Shown here: positions 1-13,206 of the stretch, one piece after another
How the letters are laid out: each line of letters starts with the position of its first letter
Numbering within the stretch: position 1 is the first letter of the stretch
Source of the DNA: Mycobacterium sp. SMC-4
GTDB lineage: Bacteria > Actinomycetota > Actinomycetes > Mycobacteriales > Mycobacteriaceae
Assembly (NCBI RefSeq): GCF_025263265.1
Contig: NZ_CP079869.1
Coordinates: forward strand, 1,550,001 to 1,614,000
DNA length: 64,000 bases
Direction: 5' to 3'
Notes under the pieces: model-generated
Seen by the model: only the letters and a program-made list of their open reading frames with translations
What the model was told of the DNA's origin: nothing
The model's database searches: none
Translations under genes and position numbers: made by a program

Positions 1-1667
1 AGTTGCGCACCATGCTCGACGTGGTCACCGCCGGTGCGGTGACCGACGAGTTCCTCGACTACATTGCCGCTGATCTGAGACTGACCGACACCGATCAACG
101 CGGCCCGCAGTTGTCCTCGACCGCGGCGCAGCGGGCCGACTTTCCCGTCGTGGTCATCGGCTGCGGTGAGTCCGGCCTGCTCGCGGGCATCAAACTGCAG
201 CAGGCCGGCATCCCGTTCCAGATCATCGAGAAACAGTCCGGGGTCGGCGGAACCTGGCTGGCCAACCGCTATCCCGGCTGCCGGGTCGACATCGCCAGCC
301 AGTACTACACGTACTCGTTCGAGCCGACCGATCACTGGGAACACCACTACGCCACCCAGCCCGAGATTCTGCGGTACCTCAACGACGTGTCGGCGCGCTA
401 CCGCATCGCCGAGCATGTCCGCTTCGGAACCGAAGTCCTGGCTGCGCGCTGGGACGCCGACGCCGCGACCTGGCGGATCGACATCCGCTCGGCCGACGGC
501 ACCGCGCAAACCCTGACCGCGCGCGCTCTGATCTGCGCCGTCGGGCAGTTCAGCAACCCCGTCATCCCGGATATCAACGGCGCCAACACCTTCGCCGGTC
601 CCGCTTTCCACACCGCTGACTGGGACGACACCGTCGACCTGACCGGCAAGCGGGTAGCGGTGATCGGCGCGGGCGCCAGCGGCTTCCAACTCGTCCCGGC
701 GATCGCCGGACAGGCCGCCCACGTCGATGTCTACCAACGCACTCCGCAGTGGATGGCGCCCAACGTGCACTACCACGAGGCCATCGGCGACGGCGCGCGG
801 TGGGCCACCCGTCATCTGCCGTACTACGCGCGCTGGCTGCGGTTCGTGTCGTGGTGGCCGATCGCCGACGCGCTCAACGACCAGATCACCATCGACCCGG
901 ACTGGGACAACGGCGGATTGTCGGTCAGCGAAGGCAATCAGATGATTCGCGACGTCTTCGAAGCCTGGATGCGGGCATTCACCCACGACGAGGACCTCCT
1001 GGCCAAGGTCACGCCCAGGTACCCGCCGATGGGCAAACGCACCTTGCAGGACGACGGCACCTGGCTGACCACCCTGCAACGCGACGACGTCGACCTGATC
1101 ACCGACGGCATCGCCGAGATCACCGCGCACGGTGTGACCGATGTCGGCGGCACCCACCGTGCCGCCGATGTGCTGGTGTGGGCCACCGGATTCGACGTCA
1201 ACCACCAGCTCGGGCCGATCGACATCCGCGGCGTCGACGGTGCGGGCCTCAACGAGGTCTGGGGTGACTCCGCATTCGCCTACCTCGGCGTGACCGTCGC
1301 CGGGTTCCCGAACTTCTACTGCATGTTCGGCCCCGGCACCAACGCGGTCAACGGCGCCAGCCTCATCTACAACTCGGAATGCCAGATGCGCTACATCCTG
1401 GGGTGCATCGACATGATCTTGACCGCCGGCTCCGACGCGGCGATGCCCAGAGCCGACGTGTGCGCCGACTACCATCGCCGCAGCCAGGACCGGTTGCAGA
1501 CCATGGTCTACGCACACCCCGCGGTCACCAGCAGTTACTACAAGAACTCCGCCGGCGAGCTGCCCACGCTGTTCGCGTGGCGCATCGTCGACTACTGGAA
1601 ATGGACCCACCATCCAGACCCCGCCGACTACCAGATGACATCCGCACGTACACAGGAGGTTTCATGA
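1..1667 (+). CDS. 4-hydroxyacetophenone-type Baeyer-Villiger monooxygenase, 5' end outside window
   Basis: FAD/NADPH-dependent class B flavoprotein monooxygenase, expected to insert oxygen next to a ketone and give an ester. The reading frame is already open at base 3. Comparison with the complete paralogue at 59989-61956 shows that roughly 105 N-terminal residues lie before the window. Visible are the FAD Rossmann motif VVIGCGESG, the GVGGTWLANRYPGC block, the BVMO fingerprint FAGPAFHTADW with its His at codon 609-611, and the second, NADPH-binding Rossmann motif VAVIGAGASG. The stop overlaps the ATG of the following SDR (ATGA), so the two are translationally coupled. That suggests an alcohol-to-ketone-to-ester route. 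The substrate cannot be told from sequence. Confidence 0.9.
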   Translation, partial: LRTMLDVVTAGAVTDEFLDYIAADLRLTDTDQRGPQLSSTAAQRADFPVVVIGCGESGLLAGIKLQQAGIPFQIIEKQSGVGGTWLANRYPGCRVDIASQYYTYSFEPTDHWEHHYATQPEILRYLNDVSARYRIAEHVRFGTEVLAARWDADAATWRIDIRSADGTAQTLTARALICAVGQFSNPVIPDINGANTFAGPAFHTADWDDTVDLTGKRVAVIGAGASGFQLVPAIAGQAAHVDVYQRTPQWMAPNVHYHEAIGDGARWATRHLPYYARWLRFVSWWPIADALNDQITIDPDWDNGGLSVSEGNQMIRDVFEAWMRAFTHDEDLLAKVTPRYPPMGKRTLQDDGTWLTTLQRDDVDLITDGIAEITAHGVTDVGGTHRAADVLVWATGFDVNHQLGPIDIRGVDGAGLNEVWGDSAFAYLGVTVAGFPNFYCMFGPGTNAVNGASLIYNSECQMRYILGCIDMILTAGSDAAMPRADVCADYHRRSQDRLQTMVYAHPAVTSSYYKNSAGELPTLFAWRIVDYWKWTHHPDPADYQMTSARTQEVS

Positions 1668-2446
1668 CCGATCGGTTGGCCGGCAAGGTGGCTCTGATCA
1701 GCGGGGCCGCGCGCGGGATGGGTGCTGCGCACGCCCGGGAGCTGGTCGGCCACGGCGCCCGGGTGGTCTGCGGGGACATCCTCGACACCGCGGGTGAGCA
1801 GGTTGCCGCCGAGCTCGGAGACGCGGCCCGCTACCTGCACCTCGACGTCACCCGCCCCGAAGACTGGGAGGCCGCCGTCGCGGTCGCCGTCACCGATTTC
1901 GGCGGACTCGACGTGCTGGTCAACAACGCCGGGATCCTGAGCATCGGCACCGTGGAGGACTACGAACTGGCCGAATGGCATCGCACCCTCGACATCAACC
2001 TGACCGGGGTGTTCCTCGGCATCCGGGCGGTGACACCGGTGATGAAGGCGGCCGGTCGCGGCTCCATCATCAACATCTCGTCCATCGAGGGCATGGCCGG
2101 AACGATCGCGTGTCACGGCTATACCGCCACCAAGTGGGCGGTGCGTGGCCTGACCAAGTCGACCGCACTGGAGCTGGGCCCGTTCGGCATTCGGGTCAAC
2201 TCGATCCACCCCGGCCTGATCAAGACCCCGATGGCCGACTGGGTGCCCGAGGATATCTTCAACACCGCACTGGGACGCATCGGGACGCCCACCGACGTCA
2301 GCAACCTGGTGGTCTACCTGGCCTCCGACGAATCCGGATTTTCCACCGGATCAGAGTTCGTGGTCGATGGGGGTACCCTGGCGCACCTGGCCCACAAGGA
2401 CTTCGGTTCCGTCGACGTCGACCGACAGCCCGAGTGGGTCAGCTAG
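1664..2446 (+). CDS. Short-chain dehydrogenase, 3-alpha(20-beta)-hydroxysteroid dehydrogenase type (Rv2002-like)
   Basis: Classical SDR of 260 residues that oxidises or reduces an alcohol/ketone pair with NAD(H). Seen: cofactor motif GAARGMG at residues 14-20, NNAG at 87-90, catalytic Ser139/140, Tyr153 and Lys157 (YTATK), and a C-terminal VVDGG. The sequence closely resembles the M. tuberculosis Rv2002 (FabG3) hydroxysteroid dehydrogenase as I remember it, including the segment HGYTATKWAVRGLTKSTALE. The ATG start is preceded by AGGAGGT at 1654-1660 and overlaps the BVMO stop. The TAG stop shares the palindrome CTAG with the stop of the convergent regulator. The likely role is to make the ketone used by the upstream BVMO, or to act on a steroid-like alcohol. 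Confidence 0.9.
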   Translation: MTDRLAGKVALISGAARGMGAAHARELVGHGARVVCGDILDTAGEQVAAELGDAARYLHLDVTRPEDWEAAVAVAVTDFGGLDVLVNNAGILSIGTVEDYELAEWHRTLDINLTGVFLGIRAVTPVMKAAGRGSIINISSIEGMAGTIACHGYTATKWAVRGLTKSTALELGPFGIRVNSIHPGLIKTPMADWVPEDIFNTALGRIGTPTDVSNLVVYLASDESGFSTGSEFVVDGGTLAHLAHKDFGSVDVDRQPEWVS

Positions 2447-5211
2447 CCCTCGCGGACCCGGTCCATTCGCCTGCCCAGTTCAGCGCGTGAGCTGATGCCC
2501 AGCTTGCGGTAGACCTTGGTGAGGTGGTGCTCGACGGTCTTGGTGGTGATGAACATCGCCGCGGCGATGTCCTTGTTGGTCGCGCCGGACGCTGCCAGCT
2601 CGGCAACTCGCTGTTCGGACTCGGTGAGACCGCCGTTGCCGTCGGACGGCGAGACGACCGTTCGGGACAACTCGGCCTGTGCCCGCTGCGCCCACAGCGG
2701 AGTGCCCAGCCGCTCGAAGGTCTCCAGCGCTTCGGTCAATATCGTTGCTGCAGCGCCCTTTCGCCGCAGCCGGCGCTGCAACTGGCCCCACACCAGCGCA
2801 GTACGGGCACGTTCGAACGGCATCGGCAAAGACTCGTGCTCGGCCATGGCGAGCCGAGCCACCCGCTCGGCGGCGGTGACGTCACCACCGGCGGCCAGCA
2901 GCATCGCCCGGCAGCGTGCGCCGACTGCCTTCATCCACCGGCGGTCGTGCTGCTCGCCGTTGTGTTCCAAAGCGCGGGTGAGGGTCTCGGCATCATCGAG
3001 TTGTCCGACGCCGACCATCGCCTCGATCACATCGGGCAGGTGCCAGGACAACATCAACTCGGTGGCGGTCACCTTGGTGGGATCGAGGAACGCCCGGTCC
3101 AGCGCGTCGAGCGCGGCGCGGTGGTTGCCCAGCGATTCCTCCAGGAAACACAACGTCATTCCCGGCCAGTCGGCGAGGCTGGACTGCCGGCGTGAGGACG
3201 CCTCCAGTACCCACTCGGCGTCGGCGCGGGCCTGCTCGACGTGACCGGCAAATGCCGCGACGGCGGCCCGCACCGTCATCGGGATGATCAGAACCTCGTC
3301 ACCGCCCAGTTGCTCGGCCCGCTCGACCGCCTCGGCGGCCTCGGTCTGCGCCGCGGCGATCTGGCCCCGCCAAATACTGTTGATGGCAAGGAATCCCGCG
3401 ATGGCCATCATGTCGCTCTCGGCGCCGCGCTCGAAACCGACGGTGCGCAGCGAGATCAGTTGACGGTGGGCCTCCTCCAATCGACCGGTGCCCGAGAGCG
3501 CCAGCGCGTTGATCATCGGTGCGCGAAAGATGATCGGGAGGTCCAGGGCGCTGTCGTAGAGCTCCATCGCGCGGTCCAGCGCCTTTTCGTCGAGCCCGCG
3601 ACCACACTGGAAGTCCAACTGCACCGACCACGCCAGCGCGGCGCTGGTGATCCCGGGTACGCCCAGTTCCTCGGCCAGCTTGACGGCGTCGCGGATGTGG
3701 CGGCGGGCCTCCTCGGTGTCGCCGATGCTGTGCAGCGCGAAGGACAGTCGAAGCAGCACCTGCACCGTCACCGGGATGTTGCCGGTGGCGTCGTCGAGCG
3801 CGCTGCGCAGCAGGTCCACCGCCGCGGTGTGCTTGTTGTCGTACATGTGGACGGTGGCCAACAACACCGAACCCAGCGCCCGCATGATCGGCGGCTGGTA
3901 GTCCCCGACGGCACCCAGCACCTCTTTGGCACCAGACGTGTCGCCGGCCAGGAAGTGGTTCTCCGCCGAGCGCAGCCGCCGCAGCAGGGTGTCCCCGCCG
4001 AGATTGATCGCCAGGTCGATCAGCTCGGCCGCAGCGGCGGGGGCTCCCCGCGCCCGCGCCAAGTCACCGGCCTGATCGAGCGCGGCGAAGATCTCCTCGT
4101 CGCCGGTCGCGGAGGCCAGCGCCAGGTGTCGGGCCCGAAGTTCGGGATGCGTTTCCAACCCGGCCAGGACCCGATGGGTGGCACGGCGCGTGGTGGCCGG
4201 TGCGTCGTTGTAGATCAGGCTGGCCAGCAGCGGATGGCTGAACCGGACCCGATTTCCTTCCAGGACGACGACACTGTGCGCCTCGGCGCGCTCCAGCAAC
4301 GCCGTGACGTGCTGGGGCGTCGCGCCGGTTGCACTGGCCAGCAGCTCCACCGTCGGGTTGGGCACACACGACGCACTCAACAGCAGAGCCCGGACATCGT
4401 CGGTGAGCTTGTCGACGCGGGTGCGCACCACCTCGGCCAGGGTTTCGGGGAGGGGCTGATCGGACACACCGGTGCCGTCGCCCAACGCGCGCGCCAGCTC
4501 CAGCGCGAAAAACGGGTTGCCGCCCGAGATCTCGGCGATCCTGAGCACGGTGGGCCGGGGGAAGCTGCGGCCCAGGCGCTGGGTGAGCATGGTGTGCAGA
4601 GCCCGGGAGCTCATCGGTCGCACCGCGTGGCGTTCCAGTCCGTCGGGGCGGTCCAGGTGCAGCCACCGCGCCACGGTGCCGCTTCCGGGAACTGTGCGCT
4701 CGGTCACCAGCACTCCGCACGGCCCCTGCAGCCGGCGCGCTGCGAACTCGACGACGCCGCGACTCGATGAGTCCAGCCACTGCGTGTCGTCGATCGCGAG
4801 CACCACCGGGCCATCGGCGGTCAGCGCGCGCAGCACCGCGACGAAGGCCGCCGCGGTCACCCGATGGTCGGTGGCGGGCCCGTCGACGCCGGCGCGAAGC
4901 AGAACACGGTCCAGCGCCAATCGCTGCAATCCGGGCAGCGCGGCCAGGTAGTCGGGTTCGACGTCGGCAAGCAGGTCGGCCAGCGCCGAGAACGCCATCA
5001 CCGATTCGGCCTCACCCACCCGGGCCGACAGCACCCGGTACCCGCGCGAGCGCGCTTTTTCGAGCAGCGCGAGCCACAGTGTCGACTTTCCGATGCCTGC
5101 TTCACCCTCGATGACCAGCCCGGTAGGCCGTTGTGCGACCGAATCGAGGAAACCAGCAACGGGGGGATCGGCGTCGACGACCTCCCCAGCGCTGGACACA
5201 ACTCCCATCAT
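2443..5211 (-). CDS. Large ATP-binding LuxR-family transcriptional regulator (LAL type)
   Basis: Regulator of about 922 residues. An N-terminal AAA/STAND ATPase carries Walker A GEAGIGKST at residues 36-44 and a Walker-B-like VVLAIDDTQWLD near 135. A long helical TPR-like middle region follows. A C-terminal LuxR/GerE helix-turn-helix occupies about the last 60 residues (LTESEQRVAELAASG through TTKTVEHHLTKVYRKLG). Proteins of this family usually activate catabolic operons in response to a ligand. I start at the ATG at 5211. A TTG twelve bases upstream is possible, and no strong ribosome site decides. It is convergent with the BVMO-SDR pair and lies 31-43 bases downstream of the MDR gene on the same strand. 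Its target is not evident from sequence. Confidence 0.88.
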   Translation of the reverse strand: MMGVVSSAGEVVDADPPVAGFLDSVAQRPTGLVIEGEAGIGKSTLWLALLEKARSRGYRVLSARVGEAESVMAFSALADLLADVEPDYLAALPGLQRLALDRVLLRAGVDGPATDHRVTAAAFVAVLRALTADGPVVLAIDDTQWLDSSSRGVVEFAARRLQGPCGVLVTERTVPGSGTVARWLHLDRPDGLERHAVRPMSSRALHTMLTQRLGRSFPRPTVLRIAEISGGNPFFALELARALGDGTGVSDQPLPETLAEVVRTRVDKLTDDVRALLLSASCVPNPTVELLASATGATPQHVTALLERAEAHSVVVLEGNRVRFSHPLLASLIYNDAPATTRRATHRVLAGLETHPELRARHLALASATGDEEIFAALDQAGDLARARGAPAAAAELIDLAINLGGDTLLRRLRSAENHFLAGDTSGAKEVLGAVGDYQPPIMRALGSVLLATVHMYDNKHTAAVDLLRSALDDATGNIPVTVQVLLRLSFALHSIGDTEEARRHIRDAVKLAEELGVPGITSAALAWSVQLDFQCGRGLDEKALDRAMELYDSALDLPIIFRAPMINALALSGTGRLEEAHRQLISLRTVGFERGAESDMMAIAGFLAINSIWRGQIAAAQTEAAEAVERAEQLGGDEVLIIPMTVRAAVAAFAGHVEQARADAEWVLEASSRRQSSLADWPGMTLCFLEESLGNHRAALDALDRAFLDPTKVTATELMLSWHLPDVIEAMVGVGQLDDAETLTRALEHNGEQHDRRWMKAVGARCRAMLLAAGGDVTAAERVARLAMAEHESLPMPFERARTALVWGQLQRRLRRKGAAATILTEALETFERLGTPLWAQRAQAELSRTVVSPSDGNGGLTESEQRVAELAASGATNKDIAAAMFITTKTVEHHLTKVYRKLGISSRAELGRRMDRVREG

Positions 5212-5254
5212 CTCAGTGAGCAAAGTGAAATGCAGCAGTTCCGGCCACCTGGTG

Positions 5255-6229
5255 TCAGCGCACCGCGACGACGACCTTGCCGTGCGCGGTGCGCGTCTCC
5301 AGTGCAGCGATCGCGTCGCCGGCGCGCTCGAGCGGATAGACCACCGGCTGGGGCGCCGGCACCGCGCCGCTGGCCAGCAGCGGCTCCAGCTCGTCCCACT
5401 GCTCGCGCAGGTAACCCGGGTGGGTCATGGTCCAGGCGCCCCAGCCCACACCGACGGCGTCGACATTGTTGAGCAGCAACCGATTGACTTTGACGGTGGG
5501 GATGTCCCCGGCGGTGAAGCCCACCACGAGCAGGCGGCCACCGGGAGCCAGTGAGCGCAGCGAGTCGGTCATCCGGTCACCGCCGACCGGGTCGACGACG
5601 ATGTCGACACCGCGACCCCCGGTGAGGTCCTTCACCGCGTCTTTGAAACCCTCGGCAAGCACCACGTCGGACGCTCCGGCCACCCGGGCCACCTCGGCCT
5701 TGGCGTCACTGCTGACCACCGCGATGGTGCGGGCGGCCCCCAGAGCGGGTGCCAGCCGCAGCGTGGAGGTGCCGATACCGCCGGCCGCGCCGTGCACCAG
5801 CACCGTCTCGCCGACCTGCAGCCGTCCGCGGGTGCGCAGCGCGAAATGCATGGTCAAATCGTTGAACAGCAGGCCCGCGCCTGCCTCGAACGACACCGAG
5901 TCGGGCAGCGTGAAGACCCGTTCGGGATGCAACGCAACGACTTCGGCCATCGCACCGCACAGCATCGTCAAGCCGGCCACCCGGTCCCCGGGCACCACGC
6001 CGGCGCCCTCGGGGGCACTGCGCACCACGCCGGCGACCTCGGCGCCCGGGGTGTAGGGCAAGGCGGGTTTGTACTGGTAGAGCCCACGCGACTGCAGCGC
6101 ATCGGGGAACGCGACGCCGGCGGCGTGTACGTCGACCACAACCATGCCGTCCTCGGCTGCCGGTTCCTCGATGTCGACCAGTTGTGCGGCCTGTGGTCCG
6201 TCGAGACTGGCTATCTGAATCGCGCGCAT
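5255..6229 (-). CDS. MDR-family NADPH:quinone oxidoreductase / enoyl reductase (FadB4-like)
   Basis: Zinc-free medium-chain reductase of 324 residues. It has the N-terminal GroES-like fold (HAAGVAFPDAL) and the cofactor motif VHGAAGGIGTSTLRLA typical of quinone oxidoreductases and 2-enoyl reductases. No structural-zinc cysteine cluster is visible. The overall pattern resembles mycobacterial FadB4 (Rv3141) as I remember it, so a role in beta-oxidation or in reducing reactive enones is plausible. The ATG at 6229 is preceded by AGGAGG at 6233-6238, which fixes the start; the frame itself stays open further upstream. It is divergent from the hydrolase at 6344. Confidence 0.88.
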   Translation of the reverse strand: MRAIQIASLDGPQAAQLVDIEEPAAEDGMVVVDVHAAGVAFPDALQSRGLYQYKPALPYTPGAEVAGVVRSAPEGAGVVPGDRVAGLTMLCGAMAEVVALHPERVFTLPDSVSFEAGAGLLFNDLTMHFALRTRGRLQVGETVLVHGAAGGIGTSTLRLAPALGAARTIAVVSSDAKAEVARVAGASDVVLAEGFKDAVKDLTGGRGVDIVVDPVGGDRMTDSLRSLAPGGRLLVVGFTAGDIPTVKVNRLLLNNVDAVGVGWGAWTMTHPGYLREQWDELEPLLASGAVPAPQPVVYPLERAGDAIAALETRTAHGKVVVAVR

Positions 6230-6343
6230 CTGGCCTCCTGGGTGTCTGTCGGCACCATTCAACCGCACGGTGTCGGGGCCGCCGCAGGGCTGCCACGGCG
6301 GTACAGTCGGCGTTCCGGCAGTGGCGCCGAACAAGGAGTGGCG

Positions 6344-7312
6344 ATGGCAGAGCGGATCGGTACCAGCTCGCGCCGGCGGGGTTACGCGCCCGCCGCAGCA
6401 TTGCCCGACGGGCGGATCGTGGAGGTCCGGTCGCGCGACGGGGTGCGGTTGCACACCGAGGTTTTCGGCCCCGAAGACGGCTACCCGATCGTCTTCGCCC
6501 ACGGCATCACCTGCGCGATCCGGGTGTGGGCGCATCAGATCGCCGACCTGTCCGCGCACTACCGGGTGATCGCCTATGACCATCGAGGTCACGGCCGCAG
6601 CGGGGTGCCACCGCGCCGCGGTGGCTACACCATGGAGTATCTGGCCGCCGACCTGGACGCGGTGCTGGAGGCGACGCTGGCCCCTGGTGAGCGCGCGGTG
6701 ATCGCCGGTCATTCGATGGGCGGTATCGCCATCACCTCGTGGTCGGAACGATTCCCGGACAGCGTGGGCCGTCGCGCCGACGCCGTGGCGTTGATCAACA
6801 CCACCACCGGTGAGCTGCTGCACAACCTGAAGTTCCTGCCGGTGCCGGCCAACCTCGCCGACGCTCGGGTGCGGGCCGCCGCCCGGGTGATCCGCACGTT
6901 CGGCGCGGCCCCGCTGGGCCGCGCGGTCAGCGCGCCCAGCCGCCGGCTGATGTCAAGGATCGCGGTGGGCCGCGACGCCGACCCCGACGTCGGCCATTTC
7001 GTGTTCGAGCTGTTCAACACGACGCCGCCGGCCGGCCGCGGCGGGTGGGCCACCGCGTTGGTCGACCACCTCGGTCCTGAGCACATCGACCTGACCAACC
7101 TCACGGTGCCGGCGCTGGTGATCGGCAGCCAGAAGGACCGGCTTTCACCGCTGGTGTCGGCACGCAAGATCGCCGCCACGGCACCGAATCTGGCACGGTT
7201 CGTCGAGCTGACCGGCGGGCACTGCGCGATCCTCGAGCGGCCCACCGAGGTCAATGCCCATCTGCGGTGGTTGCTCGAGTCGGTGGCTCAGCCGCGGCCC
7301 GCCAGCACGTGA
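6344..7312 (+). CDS. Alpha/beta-fold hydrolase, haloperoxidase-like (hpx neighbourhood)
   Basis: Alpha/beta hydrolase of 322 residues with an oxyanion motif FAHGIT near residue 52, the nucleophile elbow GHSMGG (Ser124), an acid-bearing strand [11 protein letters not shown] and a catalytic His in GGHCAI near the C-terminus. In M. tuberculosis a similar gene (Rv3171c, hpx) lies tail-to-tail with aofH, and the same arrangement is seen here. The haloperoxidase name is a family label; ester or lactone hydrolysis is the safer expectation. The ATG follows AAGGAG at 6333-6338. A TACAGT at 6302-6307 is a possible -10 box. The last 25 bases overlap the end of the amine oxidase gene. Confidence 0.88.
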   Translation: MAERIGTSSRRRGYAPAAALPDGRIVEVRSRDGVRLHTEVFGPEDGYPIVFAHGITCAIRVWAHQIADLSAHYRVIAYDHRGHGRSGVPPRRGGYTMEYLAADLDAVLEATLAPGERAVIAGHSMGGIAITSWSERFPDSVGRRADAVALINTTTGELLHNLKFLPVPANLADARVRAAARVIRTFGAAPLGRAVSAPSRRLMSRIAVGRDADPDVGHFVFELFNTTPPAGRGGWATALVDHLGPEHIDLTNLTVPALVIGSQKDRLSPLVSARKIAATAPNLARFVELTGGHCAILERPTEVNAHLRWLLESVAQPRPAST

Positions 7313-8631
7313 TGCACCTCGCCGGCCGCCCGTAACCCTGAGCGCACGGCGCCGTCGAGGAAACCGGTCCACACGTCGGCAGTCTCGGTGCCTGCCCAGT
7401 GGATGCCGTCGAGCGGTGCGCGCAACCACTGCCCGTGTCGGGTCCACGCCCCGGGAGGGACCGCTGCGGTCGGCCCGCCGGGAGCGAAGTCCTCGCGCCC
7501 CCAGCAGTGATCGCGATAGCCCAGCGGCTGGTTGGCGGCGTCACCGAACAACGCGGCGAACCCGGCCAGCGCGACCTCGCGACGCCGGTGTTCGGGCAAC
7601 GGGTCGAAGGTGCGCGCGTCGGTGAACCCGAGCAGCACACCGGGACCGGAGTCCTCCGGGCTGACGTCGAAGGTGATGAACACCGGTCCCTCGTCGGACA
7701 GCGCCTCACCCGAACAGCCGCCGTCACGCCAGAACGGTCTGTCGTAGGCGGCGTAGGCCTTGCTCAGCCGGCCCTGGGGCCAGTTCCGGGCCAGCATGTC
7801 GTAACCCGGCGGCAGGGGCGGATCGAAGTCGATGTGGGTGCGGTGTGCCGGGGCGATCGCGACCACGACCGCGGCGGCGGTGATGTCCTCGGTGCCGGTG
7901 GAGATGGTCACCGGACCCTCCGGTCGGGTGGCGATGCGGCGCACCGGCGCTCCCAGCCGGACCCGGTCACCGAGTTCCTCGGCCATCCGCAGCGCGATCT
8001 GCTGCGTGCCGGCCAGGAAGCGGTCCTGCTGGGCACCGCCCTCGACATCGAGCATGCGGCCCAGCCCCCCGGCGGCTTTGACGTAGCGCACCGCGTGCAG
8101 CAGCGAGACCGCGTCGGGCTCGGCGCCCCAGGTCACCCGCGACATGATCGCCATCAGGTCGCGGGTCGACGCGCCGGCGTGCACCGATCGCAGCCAGCGA
8201 TCCAGGGACAGTGAGTCCAACTGCTCGGCGGCCGGGGAGGTCCACGGCTGGCTGACCGGCACCTTGCGGCAGAGGCGTTCGAACCGCCACTGGATGCGTG
8301 AGACGTCGAGCAGTTCGAGCACCGACAGCCGAGGAATGGTGCTGCGGTAGCTGCGGACCCGGCCGCGCCAGCGAATCAGATTCTTGCCCCGACCGAAGGT
8401 CGCAATCGGCTCACAGCCCAGCTCGGCGGCCAGCGTGAGCACCGCGTCCTGGGTGGGCCCGACGAACGTCGCGCCGAGGTCCACCGCCACACCGGCCAAC
8501 TCGACGGTGTAGGACCGCCCGCCCACCCGGTCACGGCCTTCCAGGACGATCACGTCGTGACCCAACCTGGTCAGCTCGCGGGCCGCGGTGAGTCCCGCGA
8601 ACCCCGCCCCCACGACAACGACGTCGACCAT
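7288..8631 (-). CDS. aofH: Flavin-containing amine oxidase
   Basis: FAD-dependent amine oxidase of 447 residues, the monoamine oxidase / protoporphyrinogen oxidase fold. It has the N-terminal dinucleotide motif [19 protein letters not shown], the GGRSYT FAD-contact segment, and the C-terminal FAD motif [16 protein letters not shown]. It is expected to oxidise a primary amine to an aldehyde with hydrogen peroxide. Gene order next to an hpx-type hydrolase and Rv3169/3168 homologues matches M. tuberculosis aofH (Rv3170). The start ATG at 8631 has a GAGGA about seven bases upstream. It is divergent from the EthA-like BVMO, and its 3' end overlaps the hydrolase. Confidence 0.88.
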   Translation of the reverse strand: MVDVVVVGAGFAGLTAARELTRLGHDVIVLEGRDRVGGRSYTVELAGVAVDLGATFVGPTQDAVLTLAAELGCEPIATFGRGKNLIRWRGRVRSYRSTIPRLSVLELLDVSRIQWRFERLCRKVPVSQPWTSPAAEQLDSLSLDRWLRSVHAGASTRDLMAIMSRVTWGAEPDAVSLLHAVRYVKAAGGLGRMLDVEGGAQQDRFLAGTQQIALRMAEELGDRVRLGAPVRRIATRPEGPVTISTGTEDITAAAVVVAIAPAHRTHIDFDPPLPPGYDMLARNWPQGRLSKAYAAYDRPFWRDGGCSGEALSDEGPVFITFDVSPEDSGPGVLLGFTDARTFDPLPEHRRREVALAGFAALFGDAANQPLGYRDHCWGREDFAPGGPTAAVPPGAWTRHGQWLRAPLDGIHWAGTETADVWTGFLDGAVRSGLRAAGEVHHVLAGRG

Positions 8632-8742
8632 CGCCCCATCCTCGCGGATTCGGCGCGCTCACGGACGCAGAGCGTCGTTTTGCGCGCCCAAATCGCACGA
8701 GACCCATATCGTGGTACGTACGCGGACCAAAGGAGGTTGCGG

Positions 8743-10239
<1,497 letters not shown>

Positions 10240-10245
10240 CCCGGG

Positions 10246-11387
10246 TCAGGGTGCGACGGTGAGCCAGTCGGCGAAGCCGGACGGGTCGTGGCGGCCCAGC
10301 GCACCGTGCTCGAACAGGCCCCAGCCTTCGCGTTCGACGCCGTCGGCGTCACGACAGATCGCCCGCCCGACGTGGTCGATCACTCCGAACCCGGCCCGGC
10401 CGACGATCGCGGGATCGGTCATGTCGTAGGTCAGGCGCTCGGTGAAGTTCTCTCCCTTCCACATCCCGTGCACCCAGTCGGAGTCGCCCCCGTAGCCGCC
10501 ACCCACGTGGATCGGCACCGCCAGTTTCGACTCGACCTCGAAACGCACCGGACTGCCGTCGAATGCGGTCGCCTCGATGGTGGCACCGGTCGGGATGCGG
10601 GTACCGGAGCGGTATCGGACCGTGACCCGGGGCCAGCCCAGCTGCTCGATGCGGCCGTCCTTCCAAATCCGGGTGCAGTCGTTGAGCGACCGGAATCCCG
10701 ACGGATCCTCCTGCATGATGATCACGATGCCGAAGTCGTCGAACGCCATCGGCACATAGAGCCACCACATGCCCTCGAACGGCGGGTCGTCGGGCCGCCC
10801 GGCCGGTTCGGCCTCGCCGACCGGTCGGATACCCCAGGAGCGGTCCCTGGTGCCGATCCAGCGTTCGGGGTCGACGGCGATGTCGGTGCCGTCGACGCTC
10901 ATCATGCCGCTCCACGTGCCGGCCTGCGCGAACCGTTGCGCGTCGAGGGTGACCCGGGTGCCGCGCCGCATCACATGCGGTTGCTCCTGCACCGGATCGA
11001 ACAGCCCTTCCCACGTGAGATCGGCTGCGATGCCTTCGGTTTCGTCACAGACGATGCGTAGCTTGCGCAGCGGTTCGATGATCTCGACACGGTAGTTGCC
11101 GACGTGCTGGTGCAACCGGTCTGAGTCGATCGCGTCGGACAGATGTACCGCGGTCTGGGTGTGCTCACTGTCGCCGAACCTGCCACTGCCGCGGCGCGAC
11201 ACCAACAGGAAGGCGTCCTTGACGCCGAGGTTGGGGTAGTAGCCGATGCCGGTGATCACGAAGATGTCGCCGGTGCGATCGTGGGCGTTGAAGTACGAAC
11301 GGTCGTAGAAGTTGCGGTCCGAGGATCCCGGCCACGCGATCGGTTGCGCAACCTGGTGCACTGGGTATTCGTCCATCGGTCCGAGCA

Positions 11388-11388
<1 letters not shown>
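10246..11388 (-). CDS. Rv3169-like protein, possible CrtC/AttH-type hydratase fold
   Basis: Protein of 380 residues resembling M. tuberculosis Rv3169. Two halves appear beta-rich. The motif WIGTRDRSWGIRP near residue 180 is of the kind found in the carotenoid 1,2-hydratase (CrtC) / AttH lipocalin-like group, so a lipid or terpenoid hydratase/binding role is possible but unproven. No signal peptide or transmembrane segment is visible. The ATG at 11388 overlaps the last base of the upstream phosphotransferase stop (TGATG), so both are one operon, as in Rv3168-Rv3169. It is transcribed from the promoter region near 12525-12572. Confidence 0.75.
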
Positions 11389-13178
<1,790 letters not shown>

Positions 13179-13206
13179 TTGCCCCTCGGTGCTCGCTCAG
13201 CGGTCC

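Noticed and set aside
1..1667. First BVMO gene taken as complete from the TTG at base 3
   Set aside because: The paralogue at 59989 has about 105 additional residues before the matching point, and the frame is open to the window edge.
3241..4770. Long plus-strand open frame of about 509 codons
   Set aside because: Fully antisense to the LuxR-family regulator, rich in Arg, Gln and His with no domain pattern; a typical high-GC shadow frame.
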